Shown piece after piece: positions 43,235-52,094 of a stretch of DNA of 64,000 nt; position 1 is the first letter of the stretch, and each line of letters opens with the position of its first letter. The translations under genes were made by a program, and so were the position numbers. The DNA comes from Nitrobacteraceae bacterium AZCC 2146 (GTDB lineage Bacteria; Pseudomonadota; Alphaproteobacteria; Rhizobiales; Xanthobacteraceae): NCBI GenBank assembly GCA_036924855.1, contig JBAGRP010000001.1, forward strand, positions 1,488,001 to 1,552,000, read 5' to 3'. The notes beneath the pieces are model-generated. The model was given only the letters and a program-made list of their open reading frames with translations, searched no databases and had not been told where the DNA came from.

Positions 43235-43246
43235 TTGAGTACTCAA
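43235..43246. promoter_or_regulatory. Perfect palindrome TTGAGTACTCAA before the SDR gene
   Basis: 12-base dyad 20 bases upstream of the SDR start, immediately followed by GCATATGG. An almost identical TTGAGTAATCAA occurs at 44679-44690, upstream of the crotonase gene, suggesting one regulator for both, with the nearby MarR (41361-41912) as candidate. Confidence 0.5.
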
Positions 43247-43439
43247 GCATATGGACACCTAAAACGGCCTTGCAAGGCCCGGCTAACTGAAATCTAATGC
43301 AACGGCTCGGATTGCCCCGGCGGCGCCTGCGAGAATCTTAATTCCCGTTCGATTTTGGCGTCGCCTAGCGGGAGCTGCTCACACCGATAAAGTTAAGCCT
43401 GGGGACGATACAAACCGGGTGTCGCTGGGTGTCCAACGG

Positions 43440-43590
43440 CTGTCCACTGCGACATACCGCTTCCGATACTCGGCAGGCGTGGCACATGAAGATGCGCCTG
43501 ATATGTTCGCGTCGACGAAGCCGCAGAATGCGGCGACCTGCTTGAGCGTTAAGTGGCCACCCTCAAGCAGGCTCCGCGCCGCCGACATAG
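43440..43590 (-). pseudogene. AraC-family C-terminal remnant
   Basis: The minus frame reads ARSLLEGGHLTLKQVAAFCG, FVDANISGASSCATPAEYRK and RYVAVD. This is the second helix-turn-helix of an AraC/GlxA-type regulator with a small deletion in the middle (expected FG-x3-F-x-RRFG before SPAEYRKR). No N-terminal part is present. It lies in the 440-base gap before the SDR gene. Confidence 0.55.
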
Positions 43591-43655
43591 GATTATTGCG
43601 GGCCTGCCCGCTGCGTTTTACCGTCCTTACGGTAATCGTCCGTTGCGCGATCTTC

Positions 43656-44507
43656 CTAGCGTCCTTCGTAGACCGGAGGTCGGCCGGCTGCTTCTGCATC
43701 GCGCCCTTCCTTAAAATCGCGGGTCTTGAACAAGTCACGATAGAGCCCATCGAGTTTCGACAGGGCCAGCGCCTGGGACTCGTCGACGGCCTCCCGAGCC
43801 GAAGCGAGCGAGGTCTTGATTGAGAGCGGACCGCATGCGGCGATCTTCAACGCGATCTCAATCGCCTTATCGAGCGCCGCCTGCCGGCTAGGCGCGATCT
43901 CCTGGACCACGCCCATGCGATAGGCGTCCCGTGCGGTCCAATGGTCCCCCGTAAGAATGTAGCGCATCGCATTTCCCCAACCTGCTTCTCGCGGGAACCG
44001 AACTGTCGCACCCCCTCCGGGGAATCGACCATGGGTGTTCTCGTCCTGGCCGAAATCGGTGTCTTCGGATGCCACGCGGATGTCGGCAGCAAGAAGGAGT
44101 TCGTGCGCCATGTTCCAGGTATCGCCATGCACGACGGCGATGAGCGGCTTGGTTAGCAGTGGCTTCCTGCGACCGAGCGGGTCGATAAAACCATCGCCGC
44201 TCATCAGGGGCTTGCCAGTCTTGGCGAAGGCGCCGAACGCATCCACATCGACACCTTGCGAGAATCGGTCGCCGTACCCGAAAAGCACCGCTACGCGTAG
44301 CGACGGGTCTCGATCATAGTCGAAATACGCTCTGGCCAGGCTTTCGGTCGCCTCGGGATCCAGACGATTGTTGATGTCCGGACGATTGATTCCGATTAGA
44401 ACAATCTGCCCGCGCCGTTCGATGGTGATTTTCGTCGCAGGACCGTAGGGTACGTCGACCATCCTGAAATCGCTGGATCCATCGTGTGTTTCTTTCGAGG
44501 TGGACAT
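43656..44507 (-). CDS. Enoyl-CoA hydratase/isomerase (crotonase) family protein
   Basis: 283 residues from the ATG at 44507 (MSTSKETHDGSSDF), which has GAAGGAG eight bases upstream. The crotonase fold is visible in RRGQIVLIGINRPDINNRLD, VAVLFGYGDRFSQGVDVDAF (oxyanion-loop region) and VHGDTWNMAHELLLAADIRV. It acts on a CoA thioester. The open frame continues 49 codons further upstream with a hydrophobic segment (GLLALLVAAVLILAP), which I treat as unrelated. It is separated from the GST gene upstream by 234 bases containing TTGAGTAATCAA. Confidence 0.8.
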   Translation of the reverse strand: MSTSKETHDGSSDFRMVDVPYGPATKITIERRGQIVLIGINRPDINNRLDPEATESLARAYFDYDRDPSLRVAVLFGYGDRFSQGVDVDAFGAFAKTGKPLMSGDGFIDPLGRRKPLLTKPLIAVVHGDTWNMAHELLLAADIRVASEDTDFGQDENTHGRFPGGGATVRFPREAGWGNAMRYILTGDHWTARDAYRMGVVQEIAPSRQAALDKAIEIALKIAACGPLSIKTSLASAREAVDESQALALSKLDGLYRDLFKTRDFKEGRDAEAAGRPPVYEGR

Positions 44508-44678
44508 TGGCGGTGCTCCTTCACTGGGGGCCTGCGTCGCTGATCGCCCATGACGAAGCGGCGCAAGGATTAAAACAGCGGCCACAAGCAAAGCCAACAG
44601 GCCGTAGTATCCGCAAGATCGCATTCGCTCGCTCCCGACGTCCGACATCGACACGCGACGACAGGAACCCTACTTTGC

Positions 44679-44690
44679 TTGAGTAATCAA
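44679..44690. promoter_or_regulatory. TTGAGTAATCAA motif upstream of the crotonase gene
   Basis: Differs by one base from the perfect dyad at 43235-43246 and lies about 170 bases upstream of the crotonase ATG, 50 bases after the GST stop. Confidence 0.4.
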
Positions 44691-44741
44691 CTAATCGACG
44701 GACCGGCTCGATCACAATAGCGCGAGCCTCGGCCTCCCGGT

Positions 44742-45389
44742 TCAAATGACGGCCTTGTTCATAGCGGCTGCGGAAACGTAGGCGGGTCGCTTCCGCGTCC
44801 GCTCCAGGTAGGGCTTCGCGTTGTCGCAGATGCCGACGCCATAATCGATCGCCCATGTCAAACAGGTGGTAAGGATAATGTCGGCCGTGGTGAACTGGTC
44901 GCCCATGAGGTATTTGCGGCCGTCGGCAAGTGCGGTCTCGACGTGGCGCAACTGCTCCCGGAAATACTCCGCGGCCTTGGTCACGACGATCGGCGCCGCG
45001 CCATAGATGTGCGCCAGACCGTTGTTGGTTCCGTGGCGCCTCATCACGTACAGGCTCGTCGAGTCCAGTTCGGCGACAACGAAGAAGCACCACTCGAGCC
45101 ACCGCGCCTGCAGCGACTTGTCCTGCGGGATGAGGCAATGCTCCGGCGTCGAGTAGGTCTGCGAAAGATAGGCCACGATGGCAGCACTTTCGCCGATCCT
45201 GAAGTCACCATCCTCCAACAACGGAATCTTCTGCCGGGCGTTCAGCGCCGTATATTCGGGCGTCTTGGTCTGACCTGAACGAGGCAGGATCGGACGTGTT
45301 TCGTAATCGAGGCCTAGTTCGTGAAGCGCCCAATGCACGCGGATGGTGCGCGTCGTTCCCACTCCCCAAAGAACGAGCTTGCCAGTCAT
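44742..45389 (-). CDS. Glutathione S-transferase family protein
   Basis: 215 residues with a thioredoxin-like N-terminal domain (KLVLWGVGTTRTIRVHWALH, NARQKIPLLEDGDFRIGESA with the cis-Pro and the Glu/Ser that bind the glutamyl part) and an all-helical C-terminal domain (KYLMGDQFTTADIILTTCLT). It starts one base after the SDR stop, so the two are translationally coupled. With the SDR and CoA-transferase upstream it recalls the isoprene pathway enzymes IsoI/IsoJ, which join glutathione to an epoxide. Substrate unknown. Confidence 0.87.
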   Translation of the reverse strand: MTGKLVLWGVGTTRTIRVHWALHELGLDYETRPILPRSGQTKTPEYTALNARQKIPLLEDGDFRIGESAAIVAYLSQTYSTPEHCLIPQDKSLQARWLEWCFFVVAELDSTSLYVMRRHGTNNGLAHIYGAAPIVVTKAAEYFREQLRHVETALADGRKYLMGDQFTTADIILTTCLTWAIDYGVGICDNAKPYLERTRKRPAYVSAAAMNKAVI

Positions 45390-45390
45390 C

Positions 45391-46134
45391 TCACCAAGTC
45401 TCCACTGAGGGACGCAGATCGAGTTCGTGGGTCCAACCGTCGCGGCTCTGATGGTGGAGGAACCAGTAGGCCTCGGCGATGGACGACGTCTTCGTCAAGC
45501 TGTCGGGCGGAATGTCGGCGGCGTCGACGCCTGTAGCCGCCTTGATGCGTTGGTGGATCGCCTCGCTGTCGACGCCGGCGTCGATTAGCAGGTGCACGAC
45601 GTGCACGTTGCTGGGCCCGAGCTCGCGCGCCATGGCTTGCGAGACGGCCCGCAGGCCGAACTTGGCCGAGGAGAACGCCGCGAACTCCTTGCCGCCGCGC
45701 ACGCTGGCAGTCGCGCCAGTGAAGAGAATGGTGCCGCGCGCCCGCGGCACCATGTGCGCGGCGGCTTCCCTACCGACAAGGAAGCCCGCGAAGCAGGCAA
45801 GCTCCCACGCCTTGAAGAACAGCTTTTCGGAGGTCTCCAGAAGAGGTTTCTTCACGTTCGATCCCGCGTTGAACAGACACACCTCGACGGGGCCGACCTC
45901 TTCCTCCACCTCGGCGAACAGCGATCTCACGCTGGCCTCCTTCCGGGCGTCGGTGCTGAACGCCCGCGCGTAGCCTCCGGCGGCTTCGATCTCGGCGATG
46001 AGCGCTTTGGATTTGTCAGCTTCGCGCCTGCCGATGCAGATGGCGTAGCCGCCCTGCGCGAAGCGTCTCGCGACGCCGGCTCCGATCGCGTCACCCGCCC
46101 CGACCAGCAGCGCCACCTTCCTCTGAGCCTTCAT
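45391..46134 (-). CDS. Divergent SDR family protein (IsoH-like position)
   Basis: 247 residues with the nucleotide loop VGAGDAIGAG near residue 12, NAG near 89 and TGATASVRGG. The catalytic YxxxK is FSSAK here (Tyr to Phe), so the usual proton donor is missing. The C-terminus ELDLRPSVETW is shared with the paralogue at 60970-61707 (EIDLRPSVEVF). AAAAGGAGATCG precedes the ATG. It lies between the CoA-transferase and GST genes; in Rhodococcus the SDR IsoH has that place and oxidises a glutathione conjugate. Confidence 0.83.
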   Translation of the reverse strand: MKAQRKVALLVGAGDAIGAGVARRFAQGGYAICIGRREADKSKALIAEIEAAGGYARAFSTDARKEASVRSLFAEVEEEVGPVEVCLFNAGSNVKKPLLETSEKLFFKAWELACFAGFLVGREAAAHMVPRARGTILFTGATASVRGGKEFAAFSSAKFGLRAVSQAMARELGPSNVHVVHLLIDAGVDSEAIHQRIKAATGVDAADIPPDSLTKTSSIAEAYWFLHHQSRDGWTHELDLRPSVETW

Positions 46135-46168
46135 GTGGCGATCTCCTTTTCCACCAACCTGTCGCCGG

Positions 46169-47365
46169 TCATGCTGTGCGGACCGCCTTGTCGCCGATCA
46201 TCTTGTCGATGGCGGCCGGTCCGTATCCGAGTTCGGCGAGCACATCGCGCGTGTGCTCTCCGATGCGGGGTGCCGGGCCGCCGATGGCCGCCGCGTTGGC
46301 GGAGAAGCGAGCCGCCGGCTTCGGCTGCCGGACGCGGCCGACGGAAGGTTGATCGAACTCCTCGATGATGCCGCGGGCGACGACCTGTTCGTTCTGGATG
46401 ATCTCACCCCGACGCAGGATCGGCGCGCAGGGCACGTCCGCCGCATCCAGCCGCTCGAGCCACTCGGCAGTCGTGTGCCGGCCGATGTATTCGGCCATCT
46501 TGTTGATGCGGGCAGTGGCGTTGATCGACCGTCCCGTCGGCGTCGCGAACCGCGCATCGCCGGCAAGCTCCGGGTCGCCGGTCGCCCTGCAGAAGCCTTG
46601 CCATTCGGAGTCGGAGATGGTGCCGGCCGTGATGTATCCGTTGCTCGTCTTGAAGACGAGATCGGGCCGGTCGGTCGGATCGGGCGCTCCCGCCTCGGCG
46701 CCCACGACCGTGTATTGCATCATCCCTTCGGGCCACAGATAGGAGATCATGACGTCGAGCATCGCGACCTGGATATGATCGCCCTTGCCGGTCCGCTCGC
46801 GCGCGTAGAGCGCCGAGGAAACGGCCTGAGCCGTGAACACCGCCGTCGTCTTGTCGCAGACAATCGTCCGGATCATCTGCGGTCGGTTGGTGACCGGCTG
46901 CGATTGAATGTCGCAGAAGCCGGACAGGCCCTGGATGATGGGGTCGTACACCCGCTTCTTCACATAGGGACCGGTGTCGCCCACCCCGCTGATCGACACG
47001 TAGATGAGCCGCGGATGCCGCCCCATGAGTTCGCCCGGACCCAGACCGAGACGCTCCATCGTTCCCGGCCGGAAGTTCTGCACCAGCACGTCCGACTCCG
47101 CGACGAGCTTCGCCAGCACCTCGCGCCCGGCCTCGCTCTTGACGTCGATCGACAGCGAGCGCTTGCCGCGGTTCGAAGATATGAAGAGCGCGGAGAATTC
47201 GCCGGCCTTGTCGATCGTCACGCGGCTGCGCCGGGTGATGTCGCCGCCGATCGGTTCGATCTTGATGACGTCGGCGCCCTGGTCCGCGAGGAACATCGTC
47301 GCGTACGGACCGGAGACCACTCCCGTAAGATCCAGCACGCGTACACCGTCGAGAGGCCCTGCCAT
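46169..47365 (-). CDS. CaiB/BaiF family III CoA-transferase
   Basis: 398 residues. GVRVLDLTGVVSGPYATMFL, GADVIKIEPIGGD and NRGKRSLSIDVKS are the N-terminal family landmarks; the catalytic Asp is in RVYDPIIQGLSG near residue 165. It transfers CoA between carboxylates or racemises 2-methylacyl-CoA. It is 40 bases after livF and 34 before the SDR gene, so imported substrate probably meets it early, or a later carboxylate intermediate is activated by it as proposed for IsoG. Confidence 0.9.
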   Translation of the reverse strand: MAGPLDGVRVLDLTGVVSGPYATMFLADQGADVIKIEPIGGDITRRSRVTIDKAGEFSALFISSNRGKRSLSIDVKSEAGREVLAKLVAESDVLVQNFRPGTMERLGLGPGELMGRHPRLIYVSISGVGDTGPYVKKRVYDPIIQGLSGFCDIQSQPVTNRPQMIRTIVCDKTTAVFTAQAVSSALYARERTGKGDHIQVAMLDVMISYLWPEGMMQYTVVGAEAGAPDPTDRPDLVFKTSNGYITAGTISDSEWQGFCRATGDPELAGDARFATPTGRSINATARINKMAEYIGRHTTAEWLERLDAADVPCAPILRRGEIIQNEQVVARGIIEEFDQPSVGRVRQPKPAARFSANAAAIGGPAPRIGEHTRDVLAELGYGPAAIDKMIGDKAVRTA

Positions 47366-47405
47366 GTCGTTCTTCCTTGCTAGATTTCCGTTTCGTCCTG
47401 CCGAC

Positions 47406-48107
47406 CTAGACGCTGAGGTAGGTCCGGCAGATGTCGTCGCGATCCAGAAGAGCCCGTGTTGGCCCCGAGAACTTCACGGTGCCTTGATTGAGCACGTAGA
47501 CGTGGTCGGCGAGCCGCGTAGCCAGGTGGTAGTTCTGTTCGACGAGCAGGATCGGCGTGCCCGCGGCCTTCACCGCGCGCAGCACCGCCTCGAGGGTCTC
47601 CACGATGACCGGAGCGAGCCCTTCGCTCGGCTCGTCGAGCACCATCAGATCGGGCGCCGCGATGAGCGCGCGCCCGATGGCGAGCATCTGCTGCTCGCCG
47701 CCTGATAGCTGCCCTCCGAGGCTGCCCCGACGTTCGGCCAGTCTCGGAAATATGCCGAAGACATACTCCGCGTCCCGCCGTCCCGGCCGCCGCCTGCAGG
47801 CATTCCGCGCGATGGCAAGGTGCTCGTCCACCGTGACCGTGGCGAAGATCCCGCGGTCTTCGGGCACAAAGGACATACCCAGCCTCACGATGCGGTGCGT
47901 CGGCATCCCGGTGATCCGCGATCCCTTGAAGCTGATCTCGCCCCGGCGGACGGGCGTCAATCCCAGGATCGAGCGCAGCGTCGTCGTCTTTCCCGCCCCG
48001 TTGCGGCCAAGCAGCGCGACGCATTGCGACGGCGCGACCGACAGGCTCACGCCCTGCAGGATGTGGCTCTCACCGTAGTAGGTGTGGATCTCGTGGACGC
48101 TAAGCAT
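47406..48107 (-). CDS. livF: Branched-chain amino acid-type ABC transporter, ATP-binding protein LivF
   Basis: 233 residues with Walker A GRNGAGKTT near residue 35, signature LSGGEQQ near 133, Walker B LMVLDEPSEGL near 153 and the H-loop LLVEQNYH. Overlaps livG by eight bases. Together with LivG it powers import through LivH and LivM. In catabolic operons this transporter class usually carries aromatic or other acids rather than amino acids. Confidence 0.9.
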   Translation of the reverse strand: MLSVHEIHTYYGESHILQGVSLSVAPSQCVALLGRNGAGKTTTLRSILGLTPVRRGEISFKGSRITGMPTHRIVRLGMSFVPEDRGIFATVTVDEHLAIARNACRRRPGRRDAEYVFGIFPRLAERRGSLGGQLSGGEQQMLAIGRALIAAPDLMVLDEPSEGLAPVIVETLEAVLRAVKAAGTPILLVEQNYHLATRLADHVYVLNQGTVKFSGPTRALLDRDDICRTYLSV

Positions 48108-48846
48108 GCTGACGCCCCAGATACGCTTCCACGACGAGCGGGTCCGACCTCACCTGTTCCTTGGTGCCGGTGATCAGAACCCTGCCGTAGGTCAGCACGG
48201 TGATGATCTCGCAAGTCGCGAAGACGACGTCCATGTCGTGTTCGACCAGCAGGATCGTGAGGTCCGACGGGAGACCTTTTATTAACCGCACAAGGTTGGC
48301 CCGCTCGGACGGTGACGTGCCAGCCGCCGGCTCGTCCATCAGAAGGATATTCGGTTCGGCGCAGAGCGCGATCGCGACCTCGAGCTGGCGCTTCTGTCCG
48401 TAGGACAGCTCCTTGACCAATCGATCGAGGCAGTCGTCCAGCAGCATCTTCTCGGCGGCCCGGCGCGCGCGCCTGATCACGTCCGGAAACGCCTTCGACG
48501 ACCGCAAGAACGAATGACGCGAGGGGTCCAGCGCCTGGCATGCGACCCTCAGGTTCTCGAGGACCGTGACGCTTTCCAGCAGCATGTTCTTCTGGAACGA
48601 GCGCGACAGACCGCTCCGCGTGACGAGGTCGGGACGACCTTGCCGGATCGGCACGCCGTGAACGAGGATCTCCCCGCCGCTCGGAGGCTGCCAGCCGGTG
48701 ATGAGATTGAGGAAGGTCGTCTTGCCCGCACCGTTGGGACCGATGATGGCGTGACGCTGACCTTCCGGGATGACGAGATTCAGGTCGGCGATGACTTCGA
48801 GACCCCCGAACGCCTTCCTGAGGTGCCGTACTTCAAGCGCGCTCAT
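48100..48846 (-). CDS. livG: Branched-chain amino acid-type ABC transporter, ATP-binding protein LivG
   Basis: 248 residues with Walker A GPNGAGKTTFLN near residue 36, signature LSYGQKRQLE near 150, Walker B ILLMDEPAAGTSP near 170 and LLVEHDMD. The N-terminus overlaps livM by 14 bases. Partner of LivF. Confidence 0.9.
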   Translation of the reverse strand: MSALEVRHLRKAFGGLEVIADLNLVIPEGQRHAIIGPNGAGKTTFLNLITGWQPPSGGEILVHGVPIRQGRPDLVTRSGLSRSFQKNMLLESVTVLENLRVACQALDPSRHSFLRSSKAFPDVIRRARRAAEKMLLDDCLDRLVKELSYGQKRQLEVAIALCAEPNILLMDEPAAGTSPSERANLVRLIKGLPSDLTILLVEHDMDVVFATCEIITVLTYGRVLITGTKEQVRSDPLVVEAYLGRQHA

Positions 48847-49840
48847 GGCGTCTTCCGATCAGGGTCCGGAATGCTCCCACGACGCCGCCGCGGAAGAACG
48901 CGACGACGAGCATGAAGAAGATTCCGAAGAAGAGGTTATATTCGCCGGTGATCAGACTGAGCACCTGCTTGACCACGACGAACACCGCCGCGCCGATGAA
49001 GGGTCCCAGAACCGCGTTGGCGCCGCCGATGATCACCATCAGGATGCCCTCGCCGCTCGACTGCCAGCTCATGGAGTCCGGATTGATGAAATAGGTGTAC
49101 TGGGACTGCAGGATGCCCGCCACGGCGCAGATCACGCCGGAGATGGTGAACGCTCCGATCTTGTACGCGCCGACCGCGTAACCCATCGCGATCGTCCTGC
49201 GCTCGTTCTCCCGGATTCCGATCAGAACGCTGCCGAACGGCGATCGAACGACGCGCAAGAGCAGAAGCAGCACCATCACCGCGACGAAAGCGACGTAGTA
49301 GTAGAAGACCGCGGGGCTCTCCGCGCTGATCCCGAGCGGCGTGAGATCAGGCCGCGGAACTCCGGCCATCCCGTCGGTGCCGTTGGTCAGGCGCATTTTG
49401 ATCGCGGCTCCGTAGAACATCTGGGAGAACGCGAGCGTGATGAGCAGGAACTCCACGCCCCTTGTCCGCGTGCAGATCGCGCCGACCAGGGCGGCGATGA
49501 CGCCGACGCAGCAGAGCGTGACGGGGACCGACGCCCACAGCGGCCAACCGTATATCGCGGTACCGATCCCGATCCCGTATCCGCCCAGGCCGTAGAACAT
49601 CGCATGCCCGGCAGACGACAGACCGGTGTATCCGATCAGAAGATTGAGCCCGGCGGCGAACACCCCGGCGATCAGAACCTCCACGGCGATCGTGAGTACG
49701 TAATCCGAACAGAACGTCGGCAGCGCGATCGCGAGAAGCACGCACGCGACTGCCAATCCTGCCGTCAGGAGACCGGCGCGATCCGCCGGTCCGGCGATAG
49801 TGGAAGTGGTCGCGCGAAGCATCGCGGTGTCATCCGTCAT
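48833..49840 (-). CDS. livM: Branched-chain amino acid-type ABC transporter, permease LivM
   Basis: 335 residues with about nine to ten membrane segments. GLNLLIGYTGLSSAGHAMFY is the LivM signature, GIRENERRTIAMGYAVGAYK the coupling loop, and GANAVLGPFIGAAVFVVV the C-terminal helix region. Overlaps livH by four bases. Forms the pore with LivH. Confidence 0.9.
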   Translation of the reverse strand: MTDDTAMLRATTSTIAGPADRAGLLTAGLAVACVLLAIALPTFCSDYVLTIAVEVLIAGVFAAGLNLLIGYTGLSSAGHAMFYGLGGYGIGIGTAIYGWPLWASVPVTLCCVGVIAALVGAICTRTRGVEFLLITLAFSQMFYGAAIKMRLTNGTDGMAGVPRPDLTPLGISAESPAVFYYYVAFVAVMVLLLLLRVVRSPFGSVLIGIRENERRTIAMGYAVGAYKIGAFTISGVICAVAGILQSQYTYFINPDSMSWQSSGEGILMVIIGGANAVLGPFIGAAVFVVVKQVLSLITGEYNLFFGIFFMLVVAFFRGGVVGAFRTLIGRRHERA

Positions 49841-50724
49841 GCCACCCGTCCCGTCGATCCGAAGAGACCCTGCGGGCGGAAGGTCATCATTCCCACCAGC
49901 AGGATGTAGATGGCGAACAATTCGGCTTCGGGCAGATACGCCTGCGCCAGCGCGTCCGTCATTCCGACGAAGAGCGCGCCGTAGAACGAACCCTTGAGGT
50001 TCCCCAGGCCGCCGACGACGACCACAACGAAGGTCGTGACGACGATGCCGATGCCCATCTGCGAATAGACGCTCATGATGGGCGCCGCGATCACCCCGGC
50101 GAAGCCGGCCAAGGCAGCGCCGGCACCGAACACCAGCGCGAACACCACGTTCACATTGATCCCGAGAGCCGTGACCATTTCCCTATTGGCGACCCCGGCC
50201 CGAAGCGTCGCGCCGACGAGCGTGCGGTCGATGACGACGGCGAGGAGGAGCGCGACCGCCAGACCGACGGCGATGACGAAGAGCCGATAGACGGGATAGC
50301 CCACCCCCAGCAGCGCGACCTGCCCCGACAGCACGGGAGGCGTGACGATGCTGTAGAAGCTCGAGCCGAAGAAATACTCGACCGTCCCGGCAGTGGCGAA
50401 GAGCAGTCCGAACGTCAACAACGCCATGTCGAGATGCGAGGAACGCCCTCGCCGTATGAGCGGCTGAAGCACCAAGGCCTGCAGCGCGACGCCGGCGACG
50501 AACGGTATCAAAGGCGCGGCCACCAGCGCGATCCAGAATGACCCCGTGGCCTTCGCGATGAGCCATCCGGCGTAGGCCCCCACGGTGAAGAACGCACCGT
50601 GGGCGAGATTGAGGATCTCCATCAATCCGAAGATCAACGTCAGTCCCGCCGCGAGCAGGAAGATCAGCATGCTGAGCTGAAGTCCATTGAGCAATTGGAG
50701 TAGCAACATCTGCATGGGTGCCAC
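49837..50724 (-). CDS. livH: Branched-chain amino acid-type ABC transporter, permease LivH
   Basis: 295 residues with about eight membrane segments. Family marks are GLTLIFGLMEILNLAHGAFF near residue 27, GATLRAGVANREMVTALGIN (coupling loop) and VVVVGGLGNLKGSFYGALF. It follows livK after 29 bases. Confidence 0.9.
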   Translation of the reverse strand: MAPMQMLLLQLLNGLQLSMLIFLLAAGLTLIFGLMEILNLAHGAFFTVGAYAGWLIAKATGSFWIALVAAPLIPFVAGVALQALVLQPLIRRGRSSHLDMALLTFGLLFATAGTVEYFFGSSFYSIVTPPVLSGQVALLGVGYPVYRLFVIAVGLAVALLLAVVIDRTLVGATLRAGVANREMVTALGINVNVVFALVFGAGAALAGFAGVIAAPIMSVYSQMGIGIVVTTFVVVVVGGLGNLKGSFYGALFVGMTDALAQAYLPEAELFAIYILLVGMMTFRPQGLFGSTGRVA

Positions 50725-50753
50725 CGGCGGTCGATTTCAGGGGAGCCGATCAG

Positions 50754-51953
50754 TCAGAAGCTCTTGGTGCAGCCCGGTAGGTCGTCGCCGCCCGGAAACG
50801 CGTCGATCACCTTCCTCTGCGGCTTTCCGTCGGGGCCCTTGACCACTTCGATCAGATACTCCTTCTCGAGATGGGCGCTGTTGAAGGCCGTGAAATGCAG
50901 GTTGCCGCGGGGCGCTTCGTAGTTCAGCTCCCGCATGGCCGCGATGAACTGCGCGGGATCCGCCGGCATCTTGCCACCCAGCTTCTCGAGCGTCAGCATG
51001 ATCGCCTTGCCGCTGTCGTAGCCGAGCGACGCGTTGACGTCCGGATCCAGCTTGAACATGTCGCGATAGGCCATCACGAATTTCCTGTTGGCGTCGCTCG
51101 TCGCGTCGGGATTGTAGGAAGCGACATACTTCGCGCCGATAACCAAGTCGCCGAGCGCCGGCCAGCCGGCCTCACCGAAGAGCCACTGATCCCCGATGAG
51201 CGGCAGCTTCTCGCGCAGACCGAAGTCGGCGTGCTGCTTGACGACCTGGACGGCTTCGTTGCCGGCGTAGTAGCCGTAGATGAACTCCGCGCCGGCGTTC
51301 GACGCCTGCGTCAGCGCCGCGCTCCAGTCGCGCGTAGTCTGAAAAGGCGTCCATATCTGCAGCACGACCGTGCCACCGCCCTCCTCGAACCCGCGCTTGA
51401 ACGCCTCCAGGAAGGCGTGTCCGGCCGAGTAGTCGCCGCCCATGGTAACGACCTTCCTCGCCCCCTTCTTCGCCCAGTAGTTTCCGGCACCGTACTGGAA
51501 TGCGTTCGCGCTGAACGATGTGCGTGCGACGAACGGACTGCAGAGTTTTCCGGTGATCTCGTCGGCATGGGAATTCGTCAGGACCAAAGGTTTCTTGGCC
51601 CGATCGGCAAGTTCGGAAAGCGCGATCGCCACGCTCGAGCTGACGCCGCCGGCCACGATATCGACCTTGTCCAGCTGGACCAGCTTGTTGAATCGCTGGA
51701 CCGCGACGTTGGGCGTGAGCTCGTCGTCGGCCATCACGATCTCGACCGGCCGGCCCGCGACCTTTCCGCTGAATTCCGCGACCGCGACGCGGAAGCCACG
51801 CTCGATGTTCGCTGCGGGCTCGGCCCAGATTCCCTTGAGCGGAAGGACGAGCCCGAGCTTGACCGGCGCGGCGTCCTGAGCCGGCACTGCAGTGACCGCG
51901 GTTGCTGCAAACAAAATTGATAGCGCCGCGACGCGGCAATTCGCCCCGAACAT
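50754..51953 (-). CDS. livK: ABC transporter substrate-binding protein (LivK-like)
   Basis: 399 residues. The signal peptide is about 25 residues (NCRVAALSILFAATAVTAVP, cleavage near AQDA), then a type I periplasmic-binding fold starting VKLGLVLPLKGIWAEPAANI. It lacks the small LivJ/K amino-acid-binding pattern and resembles the aromatic/amide-binding proteins of this class. GGGGAG precedes the ATG. First gene of the operon; an AraC gene ends 142 bases downstream of its upstream region on the same strand. The ligand is unknown. Confidence 0.88.
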   Translation of the reverse strand: MFGANCRVAALSILFAATAVTAVPAQDAAPVKLGLVLPLKGIWAEPAANIERGFRVAVAEFSGKVAGRPVEIVMADDELTPNVAVQRFNKLVQLDKVDIVAGGVSSSVAIALSELADRAKKPLVLTNSHADEITGKLCSPFVARTSFSANAFQYGAGNYWAKKGARKVVTMGGDYSAGHAFLEAFKRGFEEGGGTVVLQIWTPFQTTRDWSAALTQASNAGAEFIYGYYAGNEAVQVVKQHADFGLREKLPLIGDQWLFGEAGWPALGDLVIGAKYVASYNPDATSDANRKFVMAYRDMFKLDPDVNASLGYDSGKAIMLTLEKLGGKMPADPAQFIAAMRELNYEAPRGNLHFTAFNSAHLEKEYLIEVVKGPDGKPQRKVIDAFPGGDDLPGCTKSF

Positions 51954-52094
51954 GCGTGTTTCTCCCCGGACGGACCATCGTCTATCGCGACGGCTCTCGT
52001 TGAGGGACCAAGCTACGCAGGGAATCGCGGCGCCGCTTTTCTCCGAACGCCTCGACGTTTCAATTCACGCCGCGACGACAATATCTTTATCTTT

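Noticed and set aside
44508-44654. Signal-peptide-like extension of the crotonase (GLLALLVAAVLILAP)
   Set aside because: A strong Shine-Dalgarno supports the internal ATG at 44507, and a CoA-dependent enzyme should be cytoplasmic. It could be the relic of another gene.
46133-47383. 416-codon open frame on the plus strand
   Set aside because: It is the antisense shadow of the CoA-transferase gene, has no ribosome binding site and an arginine/histidine-rich composition typical of reverse frames in GC-rich DNA.
48770-49909. 379-codon plus-strand frame
   Set aside because: Antisense of livM, with highly charged low-complexity translation and no family features.
50871-51920. 349-codon plus-strand frame
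   Set aside because: Antisense of livK, no start signal and shadow-type composition.
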